Positions 34,208 through 43,029 of a DNA stretch of 64,000 nt are shown here, in pieces. The stretch lies in contig NZ_LMHW01000013.1 of the NCBI RefSeq assembly GCF_001428525.1, positions 653,132 through 717,131 on the forward strand, in the 5' to 3' direction. Under the pieces are notes generated by a model, which saw nothing but the letters and a program-made list of their open reading frames with translations, was not told the DNA's origin and did no database searches. A program made the position numbers and the translations under genes. This DNA is from Flavobacterium sp. Root186 (GTDB lineage: Bacteria; Bacteroidota; Bacteroidia; Flavobacteriales; Flavobacteriaceae). Positions within the stretch are counted from its first letter, which is position 1, and every line of letters starts with the position of its first letter.

Positions 34208-35095
34208 ATGGGTCCACAGAAGTTACTAAACCTAATTGGAAATACTCCATTGATGGAAACAGTCAATTTGGTTAAGAATAAAAACGTTAAGCTTTTACTG
34301 AAACTGGAAGGAAATAATCCCGGAGGAAGTGTAAAAGACAGAGCGGCATACAATATGATTGCCGCTGCTCTTGAAAGAGGAGAAATAAAAAAAGGAGATA
34401 AATTAATCGAGGCAACAAGCGGCAATACCGGAATTGCCCTTGCTATGATTGCACAATTATTTCAAATAGAAATAGAATTAATTTTACCGGAAGACTCTAC
34501 AAAAGAAAGAACACAAACTATGCGTGCGTATGGCGCTACAGTTATTTTAACACCTGCAGAAGAAGGAATCATTGGTTCAAGGGACTATGCCGACAAAAAA
34601 GTGGCTGAAGGCGGTTATATCATGTTAAATCAGTTTGCGAATGATGACAACTGGAAAGCGCATTATAAAACTACAGGCCCTGAAATTTGGAATGATACTG
34701 AAGGAACTGTAACGCATTTTGTCTCTGCTATGGGAACTACAGGGACTATCATTGGAACTTCTACTTATTTAAAAGAAAAAAATCCTGCTGTTCAAATTAT
34801 TGGCGCACAGCCAAGCGACGGTTCTCAAATTCCCGGAATTCGTAAATGGCCTCAGGAATATTTACCAAGAATTTTTGATGCTTCAAAAGTAGATACTGTT
34901 GTGGATGTAAGCGAGGAAGAAGCACGAGAAATGACTAAAAGATTAGCACTCGAAGAAGGCGTTTTCGCCGGAATGAGCAGCGGTGGCTCTGTTGCCGTAG
35001 CCCTTAAAATAGCCGAAAAATTAGAATCTGGAGTTATAGTTGCCGTTATCTGCGATCGCGGTGATAGATATTTGTCTTCGGATTTATTTGACTAA
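34208..35095 (+). CDS. cysM: cysteine synthase B (O-acetylserine sulfhydrylase)
   Basis: This 295-residue PLP enzyme makes cysteine from O-acetylserine and sulfide or thiosulfate. The PLP lysine is in NNPGGSVKDRAAYNM near residue 40, with the substrate loop EATSGNTGIALAM and the phosphate-binding GTTGTIIGTS. The short length and the sequence around TSGNTG favour CysM over CysK. It is coupled to cysE (1 bp gap). The transcript probably ends within the repeat-containing gap that follows. Confidence 0.93.
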   Translation: MGPQKLLNLIGNTPLMETVNLVKNKNVKLLLKLEGNNPGGSVKDRAAYNMIAAALERGEIKKGDKLIEATSGNTGIALAMIAQLFQIEIELILPEDSTKERTQTMRAYGATVILTPAEEGIIGSRDYADKKVAEGGYIMLNQFANDDNWKAHYKTTGPEIWNDTEGTVTHFVSAMGTTGTIIGTSTYLKEKNPAVQIIGAQPSDGSQIPGIRKWPQEYLPRIFDASKVDTVVDVSEEEAREMTKRLALEEGVFAGMSSGGSVAVALKIAEKLESGVIVAVICDRGDRYLSSDLFD

Positions 35096-35225
35096 AAAGG
35101 TTCTAAGGTTCTGAGATACTGAGGTTCTAAGTTTTTTTAAAAAAGAATTATGAATATAAAATCTTACTATCTCAGAACCTTTCAAAACCCTTAGCCCCTC
35201 AGAACCTTAATAACTTAGTACCTTA
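35096..35225. repeat. Degenerate inverted repeat with GGTTCTaAGnTnCTgAG units
   Basis: The 135 bp between cysM and the aldo/keto reductase gene is built from variants of AAGGTTCTGAGATACT and, on the right side, their complements (CTCAGAACCTT twice). It forms a long imperfect hairpin. The same phrase recurs at 41636-41768 and, shorter, near 36563-36595. Confidence 0.7.
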
Positions 35226-35230
35226 AAAAA

Positions 35231-36217
35231 ATGCTCTACAGAAAACTAGGAAAAACAAACTTTAATATATCTGAAATCTCACTTGGAACCTGGCAGGTTG
35301 GAGGTAAATGGGGTTCGGGATTTAACGATAAAACCGCTGATGAACTTATCAATACAGCAATTGACAACGGTGTGAATTTTATTGATACTGCCGATGTTTA
35401 TGAAAACGGATTAAGCGAAACTGCTGTCGGACGCGTGGTTCGTTCACGATCTGAACGCATTTATGTGGCAACAAAATGTGGCCGACATATAAATCCACAT
35501 GTGAATGAAGGATATCAGCCAAAAGTACTTCAAAAATTTGTTGAAGACAGCCTTAAAAGAACCGGATTAGAAACTTTAGATTTGATTCAGCTGCATTGTC
35601 CGCCAACTGAAGTGTATTACCGGCCTGAAATTTTCGAAATGTTTGATCGTTTAAAGGATCAGGGTAAAATTTTGAATTTGGGCGTGAGTGTTGAAAAAGT
35701 CGAAGAAGCTTTGAAAGCAATCGAATATTCGAATGTAACGACGGTTCAGATTATTTTCAATTTATTTCGTCAGCGTCCGTCGCAATTATTTTTCTCTGAA
35801 GCTAAAAAGAAGGACATCGGGATTATTGCGAGAGTTCCTCTTGCAAGTGGGCTTTTAACTGGTAAATTTGATGCGAAAACCACTTTTGACGTACAAGATC
35901 ATAGGAATTTCAACAGAAACGGAGATGCGTTTGATAAAGGCGAAACTTTTTCAGGAATTGATTATGATTTAGGTCTAAAAGCTGTTGATGAATTAAAAGC
36001 TTTGTTTCCTGAAAATGAAAACCTCGCTCCTATTGCTTTGCAATGGATTTTGAGTTTTAACGAAATTAGCTGTATTATTCCCGGAGCTTCAAAAGAAAGT
36101 CATGTTCTTTCTAATTTATCAGCGTATGATTTACCAAAATTAAGTTCGGAGAAAATTTCAGAAATGGATAAAATTTACGAAAAGTATATAAAACCAGCTG
36201 TGCATCATCTTTGGTAA
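35231..36217 (+). CDS. aldo/keto reductase
   Basis: This 328-residue (beta/alpha)8 NADPH-dependent oxidoreductase has the catalytic tetrad of the family: Asp and Tyr in DTADVYENG near residues 52-57, Lys in VATKCG near 83, and His in IQLHCPP near 117. The C-terminal cofactor-binding block is CIIPGASKESHVLSN. The substrate is unknown. It begins just after the repeat-rich gap and ends at a strong hairpin terminator, so it is probably transcribed alone. Confidence 0.9.
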   Translation: MLYRKLGKTNFNISEISLGTWQVGGKWGSGFNDKTADELINTAIDNGVNFIDTADVYENGLSETAVGRVVRSRSERIYVATKCGRHINPHVNEGYQPKVLQKFVEDSLKRTGLETLDLIQLHCPPTEVYYRPEIFEMFDRLKDQGKILNLGVSVEKVEEALKAIEYSNVTTVQIIFNLFRQRPSQLFFSEAKKKDIGIIARVPLASGLLTGKFDAKTTFDVQDHRNFNRNGDAFDKGETFSGIDYDLGLKAVDELKALFPENENLAPIALQWILSFNEISCIIPGASKESHVLSNLSAYDLPKLSSEKISEMDKIYEKYIKPAVHHLW

Positions 36218-36235
36218 AACGTAATCGATAATCTC

Positions 36236-36279
36236 AAAAAAAGCAGGGAAGTTTCAAATAAAACTTCCCTGCTTTTTTT
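36236..36279. terminator. Rho-independent terminator after the aldo/keto reductase gene
   Basis: A long stem with GCAGGGAAGTTT and its complement and a 6-base loop is flanked by A- and T-tracts. It lies 19 bp past the stop. Confidence 0.9.
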
Positions 36280-36588
36280 ATAAATCTACCCTATTTTATT
36301 GCTTAAATATCTTTAAACAGCTTTTGTATAAGCTTAAAGTTTTCTTCTTTGCATAAAAATATAAATAACTAGGATATTTTTTTCGTTTATACGCAACCTT
36401 TTAAAAAAACAAACATCTTCATAATAAAACTACCCAAACTCACAACCATGAAAAATATAAGTTTTTATGTAAAAATTGTATGCCTGTTAATTCTTTCCCG
36501 CGAAAGAGATGATGAAGAATTAATGGACGAACAAGTAAAAATTAAGATTTAAAAAGAAAAAAACTCAGAATCTTAGCATCTTAGATCC
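36280..36588. other. Rest of the 371 bp gap between the aldo/keto reductase and histidine kinase genes
   Basis: After the terminator there is AT-rich sequence without a clear promoter, a possible 34-residue ORF at 36448-36552 (separate entry), and near 36563-36595 a short fragment of the CTnAGAATCTTAGCATCTTAG repeat family. I see no RNA gene. Confidence 0.5.
36448..36552 (+). CDS. possible small ORF, 34 residues
   Basis: An ATG-started frame encodes a 34-residue peptide: a short hydrophobic N-terminus (SFYVKIVCLLIL) then a charged part with RERDDEELMDEQ. Such layout could be a small membrane peptide or a decayed gene start. There is no strong ribosome site, as is usual in this phylum, and no clear -7 element. 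I do not recognise it; it could be chance. Confidence 0.25.
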   Translation: MKNISFYVKIVCLLILSRERDDEELMDEQVKIKI

Positions 36589-37638
36589 TTAAATCTCAAA
36601 CTCAATCTTAAATTCAGCACCTTTATTTTTGCCTTCACTTATGGCATTTAATCGGCCTTTATTTTTTTCGATAATCTTTTTGCATAAATAAAGTCCGATT
36701 CCGGTTGAGGATTCATTAGCAGTTCCTAAACGGCTCATTTTGGTGAATTTTTTAAATAATTCTTCCATCTGATTTTTATCAAAACCGATTCCTCTATCTG
36801 CAACAGTAATAACAAGATTTGAGCCTTCTTTATAAATTCTGGCTTTAATATCGCTGTCAAAATAAGAAAACTTGATCGCGTTACTAATTAAATTTACTAA
36901 AACCTGAATCAGCAGACCTTCATCAATCCAAAGTTTAGCTTCGTCGACTTCAACGCTTAAGTTCAAGATTATATTTTTATCTATTAATCGCTGTTCAACC
37001 TGTTCGTTGATAAAAGGAAGCATATTTTCAAAATAAATCGTTCTGGTTTCCTGATTTACTTTTAAAACCTGATCTTGTTCTTTTAATAGTTTAATGAAGT
37101 TTTCAATATATCGGAATTGCAAATTAGTCGACTCGCAAATTAAATCAGCCAAGTGTTTAACAGATTCTGAAGGGTTTTCGCTTAAGATTAGTTTCGCCAA
37201 ACCCTGCGGATTTCCGGCAAAGTTTTTTAAATCATGTGAAAGCATGTAAATTAAATCCTGTTTTTCATTAATAAAACTTTCAGACTCATAAATAGATTCC
37301 TGAATATTACACATTAACAGTCCGGCTTCATCCGTATATTCTGTTGGAAGAATTGATAATTTTCTTTTATTTCTATAATCATCTAATGATCTTGAGGCGA
37401 TCGAAATAGGTCTTATCAGCTGTTTTAAGACTAAAAGAGTTACAGCGGTTGCCAATAATGTCATTATTAATGAAAAAATCAAAATCGATGCTGGTGATAT
37501 CGTATGTTCGAAAAAAAGAACAAAAAATAAGATTCCAATTAATGGAATATGGATTCCTATAAAAGCGACAAATAAAAATTTTAACGCATAACTTTTTTTA
37601 AGAAAGCTAATTTGTGAAAGATTATGATACAACTTCAT
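36589..37638 (-). CDS. membrane-bound sensor histidine kinase (orphan)
   Basis: This 349-residue kinase has two membrane helices near residues 18-42 and 52-72, then a HAMP-like linker (LIRPISIASRSLDDYRNKRK), a dimerisation domain with the phospho-acceptor His in YMLSHDLKNFAGNPQG near residue 135, and an ATPase domain with N box NLISNAIKFS, G1 DRGIGFD and G2 GIGLYLCKKI. There is almost no extracytoplasmic loop, so it may sense the membrane or an intracellular signal. No response regulator is adjacent. Confidence 0.88.
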   Translation of the reverse strand: MKLYHNLSQISFLKKSYALKFLFVAFIGIHIPLIGILFFVLFFEHTISPASILIFSLIMTLLATAVTLLVLKQLIRPISIASRSLDDYRNKRKLSILPTEYTDEAGLLMCNIQESIYESESFINEKQDLIYMLSHDLKNFAGNPQGLAKLILSENPSESVKHLADLICESTNLQFRYIENFIKLLKEQDQVLKVNQETRTIYFENMLPFINEQVEQRLIDKNIILNLSVEVDEAKLWIDEGLLIQVLVNLISNAIKFSYFDSDIKARIYKEGSNLVITVADRGIGFDKNQMEELFKKFTKMSRLGTANESSTGIGLYLCKKIIEKNKGRLNAISEGKNKGAEFKIEFEI

Positions 37639-37763
37639 AAAAACATAACAAAACTATTGATAATATATTGTAGCTTGGGGCTGAATATCAGGAACAAAGT
37701 TAACTTTTAAAGTTTATTAAACTAGTAAATTACACAATTTGATAAAATATTATGAAAATAAAA

Positions 37764-37793
37764 TTTGTAAAAGTTTACAAACCCTTATTTTTG
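37764..37793 (+). promoter_or_regulatory. Promoter of rlmD (-33 and -7 elements)
   Basis: TTTG at 37764-37767 and TATTTTTG at 37786-37793 are 18 bp apart, a full consensus promoter. The ATG of rlmD starts 4 bp after the -7 element, so the transcript is predicted to have a leader of about zero. Confidence 0.7.
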
Positions 37794-37797
37794 CGCT

Positions 37798-39210
37798 ATG
37801 GGAAGAAAAAATACAGACAAAGTTGTCTTTCATCAAATTCAGGTTCTTGATGCCGGAGCAAAGGGAGTCTCAGTAGCAAAAGCTCCTGACGGAAAAGTAA
37901 TCTTTATTCCGAATGTCGTTCCTGGCGATGTTGTTGATGTACAAACATTTAAAAAAAGAAAAGCATACTACGAAGGAAAAGCTGTGAAATTTCACGAATT
38001 TTCTGAGCATCGTATTGAACCAATCTGTGATCATTTTGGTGTTTGCGGCGGATGTAAATGGCAAAACATGAAATACAGCCAGCAGCTGTATTACAAACAA
38101 AACGAGGTAAAAAACCATTTGCAGCGTATTGGAAAGGTTGAACTTCCGGAATTCGAAACTATTTTGGGTTCTGAAAAACAGTTTTTCTATAGAAACAAAA
38201 TGGAATTTTCGTTTTCAAACAGTCGTTGGTTAACCGAAAAAGAAATTGGAAGTACAGAAGATTTAGGAAATCGAAATGCTTTAGGTTTTCATATTCCGAA
38301 AATGTGGGATAAAATCCTTGACATTGAGAAATGTCATTTGCAAGAAGATCCTTCAAACGCAATCAGAAACGAAATTAGAGCATTTGCAAACGAGCATAAT
38401 TTAGCCTTTTTTAATCCGAGAGAACATTCTGGATTATTAAGAACTTTAATGATTCGTACTGCTTCAACTGGCGAAATCATGGTTTTGATTCAGTTTTTTG
38501 AAGATGATAAAGCAAGCCGCGAATTGGTTTTAGATCATTTATACGAAAAATTCCCGCAGATTACCTCTTTACAATATGTGGTAAATGCAAAACAAAACGA
38601 TACGATTTACGATCAGGATATTAAACTTTATAAAGGAAGGGATTATATCCTGGAAGAAATGGAAGGATTAAAATTCAGCATCAATGCTAAATCTTTCTAT
38701 CAAACCAATTCAGATCAGGCTTACGAATTATATAAAATAACGCGTGATTATGCCGGGTTAACAGGAGAAGAAACCGTTTACGATTTATATACAGGAACGG
38801 GAACTATTGCTCAATTCGTTTCTAAAAAAGCAAAAAAAGTAATTGGTGTAGAGAGTGTTCCAGAAGCAATTTTAGATGCTAAGGCAAATGCTGAACGCAA
38901 TAATATTACGAATTGTGAGTTTTTTGTTGGAGACATGAAAGTAGTATTCAACGAAGCTTTTATTGCACAGCACGGAAAACCTGATGTTATTATTACAGAC
39001 CCGCCGAGAGATGGAATGCATGCTGCTGTAATTGATCAGATTTTAAAAATTGCTCCAAAAAAAGTAGTTTATGTAAGTTGTAACTCTGCAACACAAGCGC
39101 GTGATTTAGCATTAATGGACGAAAAATACAAAGTAACCCGCGTACGTCCGGTTGATATGTTTCCGCAGACACATCATGTTGAAAATGTTGTACTTTTAGA
39201 ACTTCGATAA
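37798..39210 (+). CDS. rlmD: 23S rRNA (uracil-C5)-methyltransferase RlmD/RumA family
   Basis: This 470-residue enzyme methylates C5 of a uridine in 23S rRNA using S-adenosylmethionine. It has an N-terminal TRAM domain (about residues 8-65), the iron-sulfur cysteines in CDHFGVCGGCKWQ near 75-88, the SAM site DLYTGTGTIAQF near 335, and the catalytic Cys in VYVSCNSATQARDL near 425, with TDPPRDG before it. The paralogue for m5U747 (RlmC) cannot be excluded from sequence alone. Two short genes for DUF6452 and DUF6048 follow in the same direction, 14 bp downstream. Confidence 0.92.
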   Translation: MGRKNTDKVVFHQIQVLDAGAKGVSVAKAPDGKVIFIPNVVPGDVVDVQTFKKRKAYYEGKAVKFHEFSEHRIEPICDHFGVCGGCKWQNMKYSQQLYYKQNEVKNHLQRIGKVELPEFETILGSEKQFFYRNKMEFSFSNSRWLTEKEIGSTEDLGNRNALGFHIPKMWDKILDIEKCHLQEDPSNAIRNEIRAFANEHNLAFFNPREHSGLLRTLMIRTASTGEIMVLIQFFEDDKASRELVLDHLYEKFPQITSLQYVVNAKQNDTIYDQDIKLYKGRDYILEEMEGLKFSINAKSFYQTNSDQAYELYKITRDYAGLTGEETVYDLYTGTGTIAQFVSKKAKKVIGVESVPEAILDAKANAERNNITNCEFFVGDMKVVFNEAFIAQHGKPDVIITDPPRDGMHAAVIDQILKIAPKKVVYVSCNSATQARDLALMDEKYKVTRVRPVDMFPQTHHVENVVLLELR

Positions 39211-39224
39211 TTATAAAACGCTAG

Positions 39225-39797
39225 ATGAAAAAAATAATCTCTCTTTTATTAGTCTTTACATTTGGTTTATCCAGCTGTGAGAAAGATGATATTTGCGACG
39301 CAAACACACCTACTACTCCAAGATTAGTAATTAATTTTTTTAGCAGTGCAGATCCATCTGCACCAAGAAGTGTAACCAATTTAAGAGTTATTGGTATTGG
39401 CCCGGGCGCTGATCCTAACGGAATTATTTTTAACGAAAATGGTACATCTACAACAAAATATCTGGCAAACGGAAATACTATTTCGATACCGCTAAAAATA
39501 GATGAAGATATTACAAGTTATAAATTTATATTAGACTCTGATGATCCAAATCCGGATGTAACAAACAGCGATATAATAACTTTTAACTACACACGTCAAA
39601 CTTCATATGTATCCAGAGCCTGCGGTTTTAAGACTATTTTTATGCTTAACGAACAAACTACTGCAAATCCTAATACTTCTGGCTATATACGTACAGATGA
39701 TCCTGATACAGGAGATGGTGTTTGGATGAAGACTTTAAATTTAAAAACCCGTAACATTGAACTGGAAGATGAAACACACCTTGAAATATTATTTTAG
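39225..39797 (+). CDS. DUF6452 family lipoprotein
   Basis: This 190-residue exported lipoprotein has the signal MKKIISLLLVFTFGLSSC, with the lipid Cys18, and the family's conserved start CEKDDICDANTPTTPRLVI. The rest is beta-rich. Function is unknown. It starts 14 bp after rlmD and its 3' end overlaps the DUF6048 gene by 29 bp, an arrangement I recall as conserved in Flavobacteriaceae. Confidence 0.85.
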   Translation: MKKIISLLLVFTFGLSSCEKDDICDANTPTTPRLVINFFSSADPSAPRSVTNLRVIGIGPGADPNGIIFNENGTSTTKYLANGNTISIPLKIDEDITSYKFILDSDDPNPDVTNSDIITFNYTRQTSYVSRACGFKTIFMLNEQTTANPNTSGYIRTDDPDTGDGVWMKTLNLKTRNIELEDETHLEILF

Positions 39798-40593
39798 TCT
39801 TTGTTTCGTTTTTTCAATGCTTTTGGGACATGCTCAAGAAATAAAAGATTCAACGGCAACAAAACCAATAGTTACAGAAAAACCAAAAGCCAAAGCTTCA
39901 AAACCAGCTGTTCAGGAAGTTAAGCCAGACACTATTGTTCCTCCCAAAACAGACCGTTACGGTTTGCGTGTGGGTGTCGATTTATACAAATTAACCAGAG
40001 GTTTTTATGATAAGGATTATAAAGGCGTGGAATTTACCGGAGACTGGCGTTTAACAAAAAGATACTACTTAGCTGCCGAATTGGGTTTTGAAGACAAAAC
40101 TACAGATGATGACAAAATAAATTCTACAGCAACGGGAACATATATTAAAGGAGGTTTTGACTACAATTTGTATGACAACTGGCTTGATATGGAAAACCTT
40201 ATAACAATTGGTTTAAGAGGTGGATTTAGTTCTTTTAGCCAAGATTTAAACAGCTATAAAATTTACAATGCAAATCCCTATTGGGGCGAACAGCCATCAA
40301 TAGAAGCAAATCAAAAAAACAGTGGTTTAAGTGCTGCCTGGATTGAAGTTGCGGGAGGAATTAAAGCCGAAGTTTTCGATAATTTATTCGTTGGTTTCGG
40401 CGTTCAGCTTAAGCTTTTAGTAATGAACAATAAACCATCGGGCTTTGATAACCTTTATATTCCGGGCTTTAATAGAACTTATGACGGAAGTTTTGGTGTA
40501 GGTTTTAATTATACCGTTTCTTATTTCATTCCTATTTATAAGAAAAAGGTAATCGTACCTGAAATTCAAAAACAAGCTCCTAAAAAGAAGTAG
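39769..40593 (+). CDS. DUF6048 family outer-membrane-like protein
   Basis: This protein of about 274 residues has a signal peptide (MKHTLKYYFSLCFVFSMLLGHA), a Pro/Lys/Thr-rich linker (about 25-60), and a domain rich in alternating strands and aromatic residues, which suggests a small outer-membrane beta-barrel. The ATG at 39769 gives a proper signal peptide; the in-frame TTG at 39757 would spoil it. It overlaps the DUF6452 gene by 29 bp, so the two are coupled and may work together at the outer membrane. Function is unknown. Confidence 0.85.
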   Translation: MKHTLKYYFSLCFVFSMLLGHAQEIKDSTATKPIVTEKPKAKASKPAVQEVKPDTIVPPKTDRYGLRVGVDLYKLTRGFYDKDYKGVEFTGDWRLTKRYYLAAELGFEDKTTDDDKINSTATGTYIKGGFDYNLYDNWLDMENLITIGLRGGFSSFSQDLNSYKIYNANPYWGEQPSIEANQKNSGLSAAWIEVAGGIKAEVFDNLFVGFGVQLKLLVMNNKPSGFDNLYIPGFNRTYDGSFGVGFNYTVSYFIPIYKKKVIVPEIQKQAPKKK

Positions 40594-40610
40594 TTTTTAC
40601 AAAAAAATAA

Positions 40611-40660
40611 AAGCCACGAATTCAAGAATTTAAAATATTAGATTCGTGAATTCGTGGCTT
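40611..40660. repeat. Perfect inverted repeat AAGCCACGAATTCA / TGAATTCGTGGCTT
   Basis: Two 14 bp perfect arms enclose 22 bp that itself contains an extra ATTCG unit. It lies between convergent genes (DUF6048 and the racemase) and is flanked by A- and T-runs, so it may terminate both. The phrase is a common intergenic repeat in Flavobacterium as I remember it. Confidence 0.75.
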
Positions 40661-40675
40661 AAAATTTTATCTTTT

Positions 40676-41368
40676 TTAAGACAACTGAAATTCTACAGCC
40701 GCTTTTGCGTGTATTAAAGTCGTATTAAAAATAGGAACTGACAAATCTCCCTCTTTTATTACTAAAGGAATTTCGGTACATCCTAAAATAATTCCTTCTG
40801 CACCGTTTTTAATCAATTCATTAGCAATTTCTATATAACGTTTTTTCATTTCATCGGTTACAATTCCTCTTCCTAACTCATCGAAAATAGTATAATGAAT
40901 AAAATCTTTATCATTTTCGTTGGTTGGAATTATTGCCTCAATACCTTTCGCAGCCAGTTTATCTTTAAAAAAGTCAAGTTCCATTGTAAACTTAGTTCCC
41001 AATAAACCTACTTTTTTAAGTTGTTGTTTTTGAATTTCAACTGCTGTTTCGGCCGCAATGTGAATGACAGGCAAATCGATCGCTTCCTGAAGTTTATCTG
41101 CAATTAAATGCATTGTATTAGCACATAAAATAATCGCTTCTGCCCCGCCCGATTTTAAAAATTCACAACCTTTAAAAAGCATTTTAAAAGTAGAATCCCA
41201 ATCGTTATTCTCATTATTCTTTTTAATATCAGCATAATTAAAAGAATAAACCAAACATTCAGAGAAGTTTAAACCTCCCAGCTTTTCGTTTATTCCAAGA
41301 TTTATAAGTTTGTAATAATCTGTGGTCGAAACCCAGCTTATACCGCCAATAAGTCCAATTTTCTTCAT
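40676..41368 (-). CDS. aspartate/glutamate racemase family protein
   Basis: This 230-residue protein has the two catalytic cysteines of the family: LCANTMHLIAD near residue 80 and LGCTEIPLVI near 192, plus the N-terminal IGLIGGISWVSTTDYY. These PLP-independent enzymes interconvert L and D amino acids through the two-thiol mechanism. The opening GGISWVSTTDYY points to the amino-acid (YgeA-like) group and not MurI. The substrate is not determined. A small membrane protein gene follows upstream on the same strand, 18 bp away. Confidence 0.88.
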   Translation of the reverse strand: MKKIGLIGGISWVSTTDYYKLINLGINEKLGGLNFSECLVYSFNYADIKKNNENNDWDSTFKMLFKGCEFLKSGGAEAIILCANTMHLIADKLQEAIDLPVIHIAAETAVEIQKQQLKKVGLLGTKFTMELDFFKDKLAAKGIEAIIPTNENDKDFIHYTIFDELGRGIVTDEMKKRYIEIANELIKNGAEGIILGCTEIPLVIKEGDLSVPIFNTTLIHAKAAVEFQLS

Positions 41369-41386
41369 ATTGCTGATTTTAAAAAT

Positions 41387-41623
41387 TTATCCAATTACTC
41401 TAATACCTTTTATAAAAATCCATTTCATAAACAGTTTTTCGCCGTCTTTTGTTTTCACGGCCTGAAATTTAGGTGCAATAATAGTCGCCGCAACAAACGA
41501 CGTCATCGGAATCCAGATTCCGGTTAATCCTGTATATTCTGCAATTATAAATCTTCCTAAAATAAATAGAATTGCGAAACTTCCTAATTGATATAGAAAT
41601 GCTCTTACTTGTAGTTTTGTCAT
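41387..41623 (-). CDS. small hypothetical membrane protein
   Basis: This 78-residue protein has two hydrophobic segments (about residues 10-28 and 32-50) and a basic C-terminus (KTKDGEKLFMKWIFIKGIRVIG). It is 18 bp upstream of the racemase gene on the same strand, so it is probably co-transcribed. I do not recognise the family and cannot infer a function. Confidence 0.65.
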   Translation of the reverse strand: MTKLQVRAFLYQLGSFAILFILGRFIIAEYTGLTGIWIPMTSFVAATIIAPKFQAVKTKDGEKLFMKWIFIKGIRVIG

Positions 41624-41635
41624 TTTTTTTTAAAG

Positions 41636-41768
41636 TTGCTAAGGTTCTGAGATGCTAAGGTTCTAAGGTTTTTCTTTTAGAACTTAAGTTTTGAACCAAA
41701 ATTATCTTATTATTAAATTCACAAGCTAAATCTCTTAGAATCTTAGAAACTTAGCATCTTAGAACCTT
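41636..41768. repeat. Degenerate inverted repeat, same family as 35096-35225
   Basis: The gap contains GCTAAGGTTCTGAGATGCTAA at its left side and CTTAGAATCTTAGAAACTTAG plus CATCTTAGAACC at its right, which are complementary phrases. It forms a long imperfect hairpin before the THUMP methyltransferase gene. Confidence 0.7.
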
Positions 41769-41770
41769 TG

Positions 41771-42934
41771 TTATTCAGTAACCTGAAATTTCGTTCTCTT
41801 ACTTCCTTCGTACATTTCGTATTTAACCAAACGCGCTTCAAGGCTTCCGTTGAAGAGTTTGATTTTTCTTGAAGGTTTTAATCCAACAAATTTCAAGGCT
41901 TCAAGATTTGCGGTAATAAACCAGGCGTTTGTTCCCGGGTAATTTTTCTTTAAAGTATCGCCTATGTTTTTGTAAAATTCTTCCATATGAATATCTAAAC
42001 GTTCATCATACGGCGGATTAAATACAATATGAAGCTTTCCTTCTACATCTTTTTCAGAATCAAAAAAGTTATTGTCCTCAATGGTTACGTAATCTTCAAG
42101 ATTCGCATTTCGAATATTATCTTTGGCTTTGCTTACTGCACTTGGCGCTTTATCAAAACCTTTTATGGTATAATGAAACTCTTTTGTTTTCTTCATCAAA
42201 CTGTTTACAATCTGATCAAATAAATCATTGTCCCAGTCTTTCCATTTTTCAAATGCAAACTCTTTACGGTTAATGTTTGCCGGAATATTGCAGGCAATCA
42301 TCGCTGCTTCGGCAAGGAAAGTTCCAGAACCGCACATTGGATCTAAAAAGTGACTTTGTCCTTCCCAACCCGATAATAATAAAATTCCAGCTGCCAAAAC
42401 CTCGTTTATAGGTGCAATATTCGTTGCTGTTCTATAACCACGCTGATGCAGAGAATTTCCAGAAGTATCTAATGCAACCGAAACCTGATCCTTGTCAATA
42501 TGAACATTGATTCTCAAATCAGGATATTGTTTATCAATGCTTGGTCTTTGTCCTGTTCTTTCTCTAAACTGATCGACAATCGCATCTTTACATTTTTGAG
42601 AAACAAATTCAGAATGGTTAAAATAGGTCGAATGCACCGTAGCATCAATCACAAAAGTTTGATTGGCATTTAATAACTTAGACCAGTTTATTCCTGAAAT
42701 TCCTTTATATAGTGCCTGCTCATTATTAGCTCTAAATGAATAAATAGGTTTTAGAACTTTTAGTGCCGTTCTAAGCGATAAATTAGCTTTATACATAAAA
42801 CCTTTATCCCCTTTAAAACTCACCATTCTTACTCCTTTTTCAACATCCTGAGCCCCAAGCGTACGCAATTCCTGTTCTAATATCTCTTCAAAGCCAAAAA
42901 AACATTTGGCTATCATTCTAAAATTTTCTTCCAT
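41771..42934 (-). CDS. THUMP-domain class I RNA methyltransferase (RlmL/RlmK-N family)
   Basis: This protein of about 387 residues has an N-terminal THUMP RNA-binding domain (about 55-155) and a SAM-dependent methyltransferase domain with the DPMCGSGTFLAEAA motif near residue 187 and the catalytic NPPY in FNPPYDERLD near 305. The family includes RlmL N-terminal halves that make m2G2445 in 23S rRNA. The ATG at 42934 is chosen over the upstream in-frame start, because MEENFRMIAKCFFGFE is the conserved opening. Confidence 0.9.
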   Translation of the reverse strand: MEENFRMIAKCFFGFEEILEQELRTLGAQDVEKGVRMVSFKGDKGFMYKANLSLRTALKVLKPIYSFRANNEQALYKGISGINWSKLLNANQTFVIDATVHSTYFNHSEFVSQKCKDAIVDQFRERTGQRPSIDKQYPDLRINVHIDKDQVSVALDTSGNSLHQRGYRTATNIAPINEVLAAGILLLSGWEGQSHFLDPMCGSGTFLAEAAMIACNIPANINRKEFAFEKWKDWDNDLFDQIVNSLMKKTKEFHYTIKGFDKAPSAVSKAKDNIRNANLEDYVTIEDNNFFDSEKDVEGKLHIVFNPPYDERLDIHMEEFYKNIGDTLKKNYPGTNAWFITANLEALKFVGLKPSRKIKLFNGSLEARLVKYEMYEGSKRTKFQVTE

Positions 42935-43029
42935 CTTTATTTTTGTATTAAAAAACAACTCCAATCGCAGACGCACTACCGTTTATTTAGGTATCGTCGC
43001 GAAATAGTTATTTTTCGGCAAAAATACAC

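Noticed and set aside
35096..35225. CRISPR array or tandem repeats from an insertion sequence
   Set aside because: The units vary in length and sequence, have no constant spacers, and no cas or transposase gene is present in the window.
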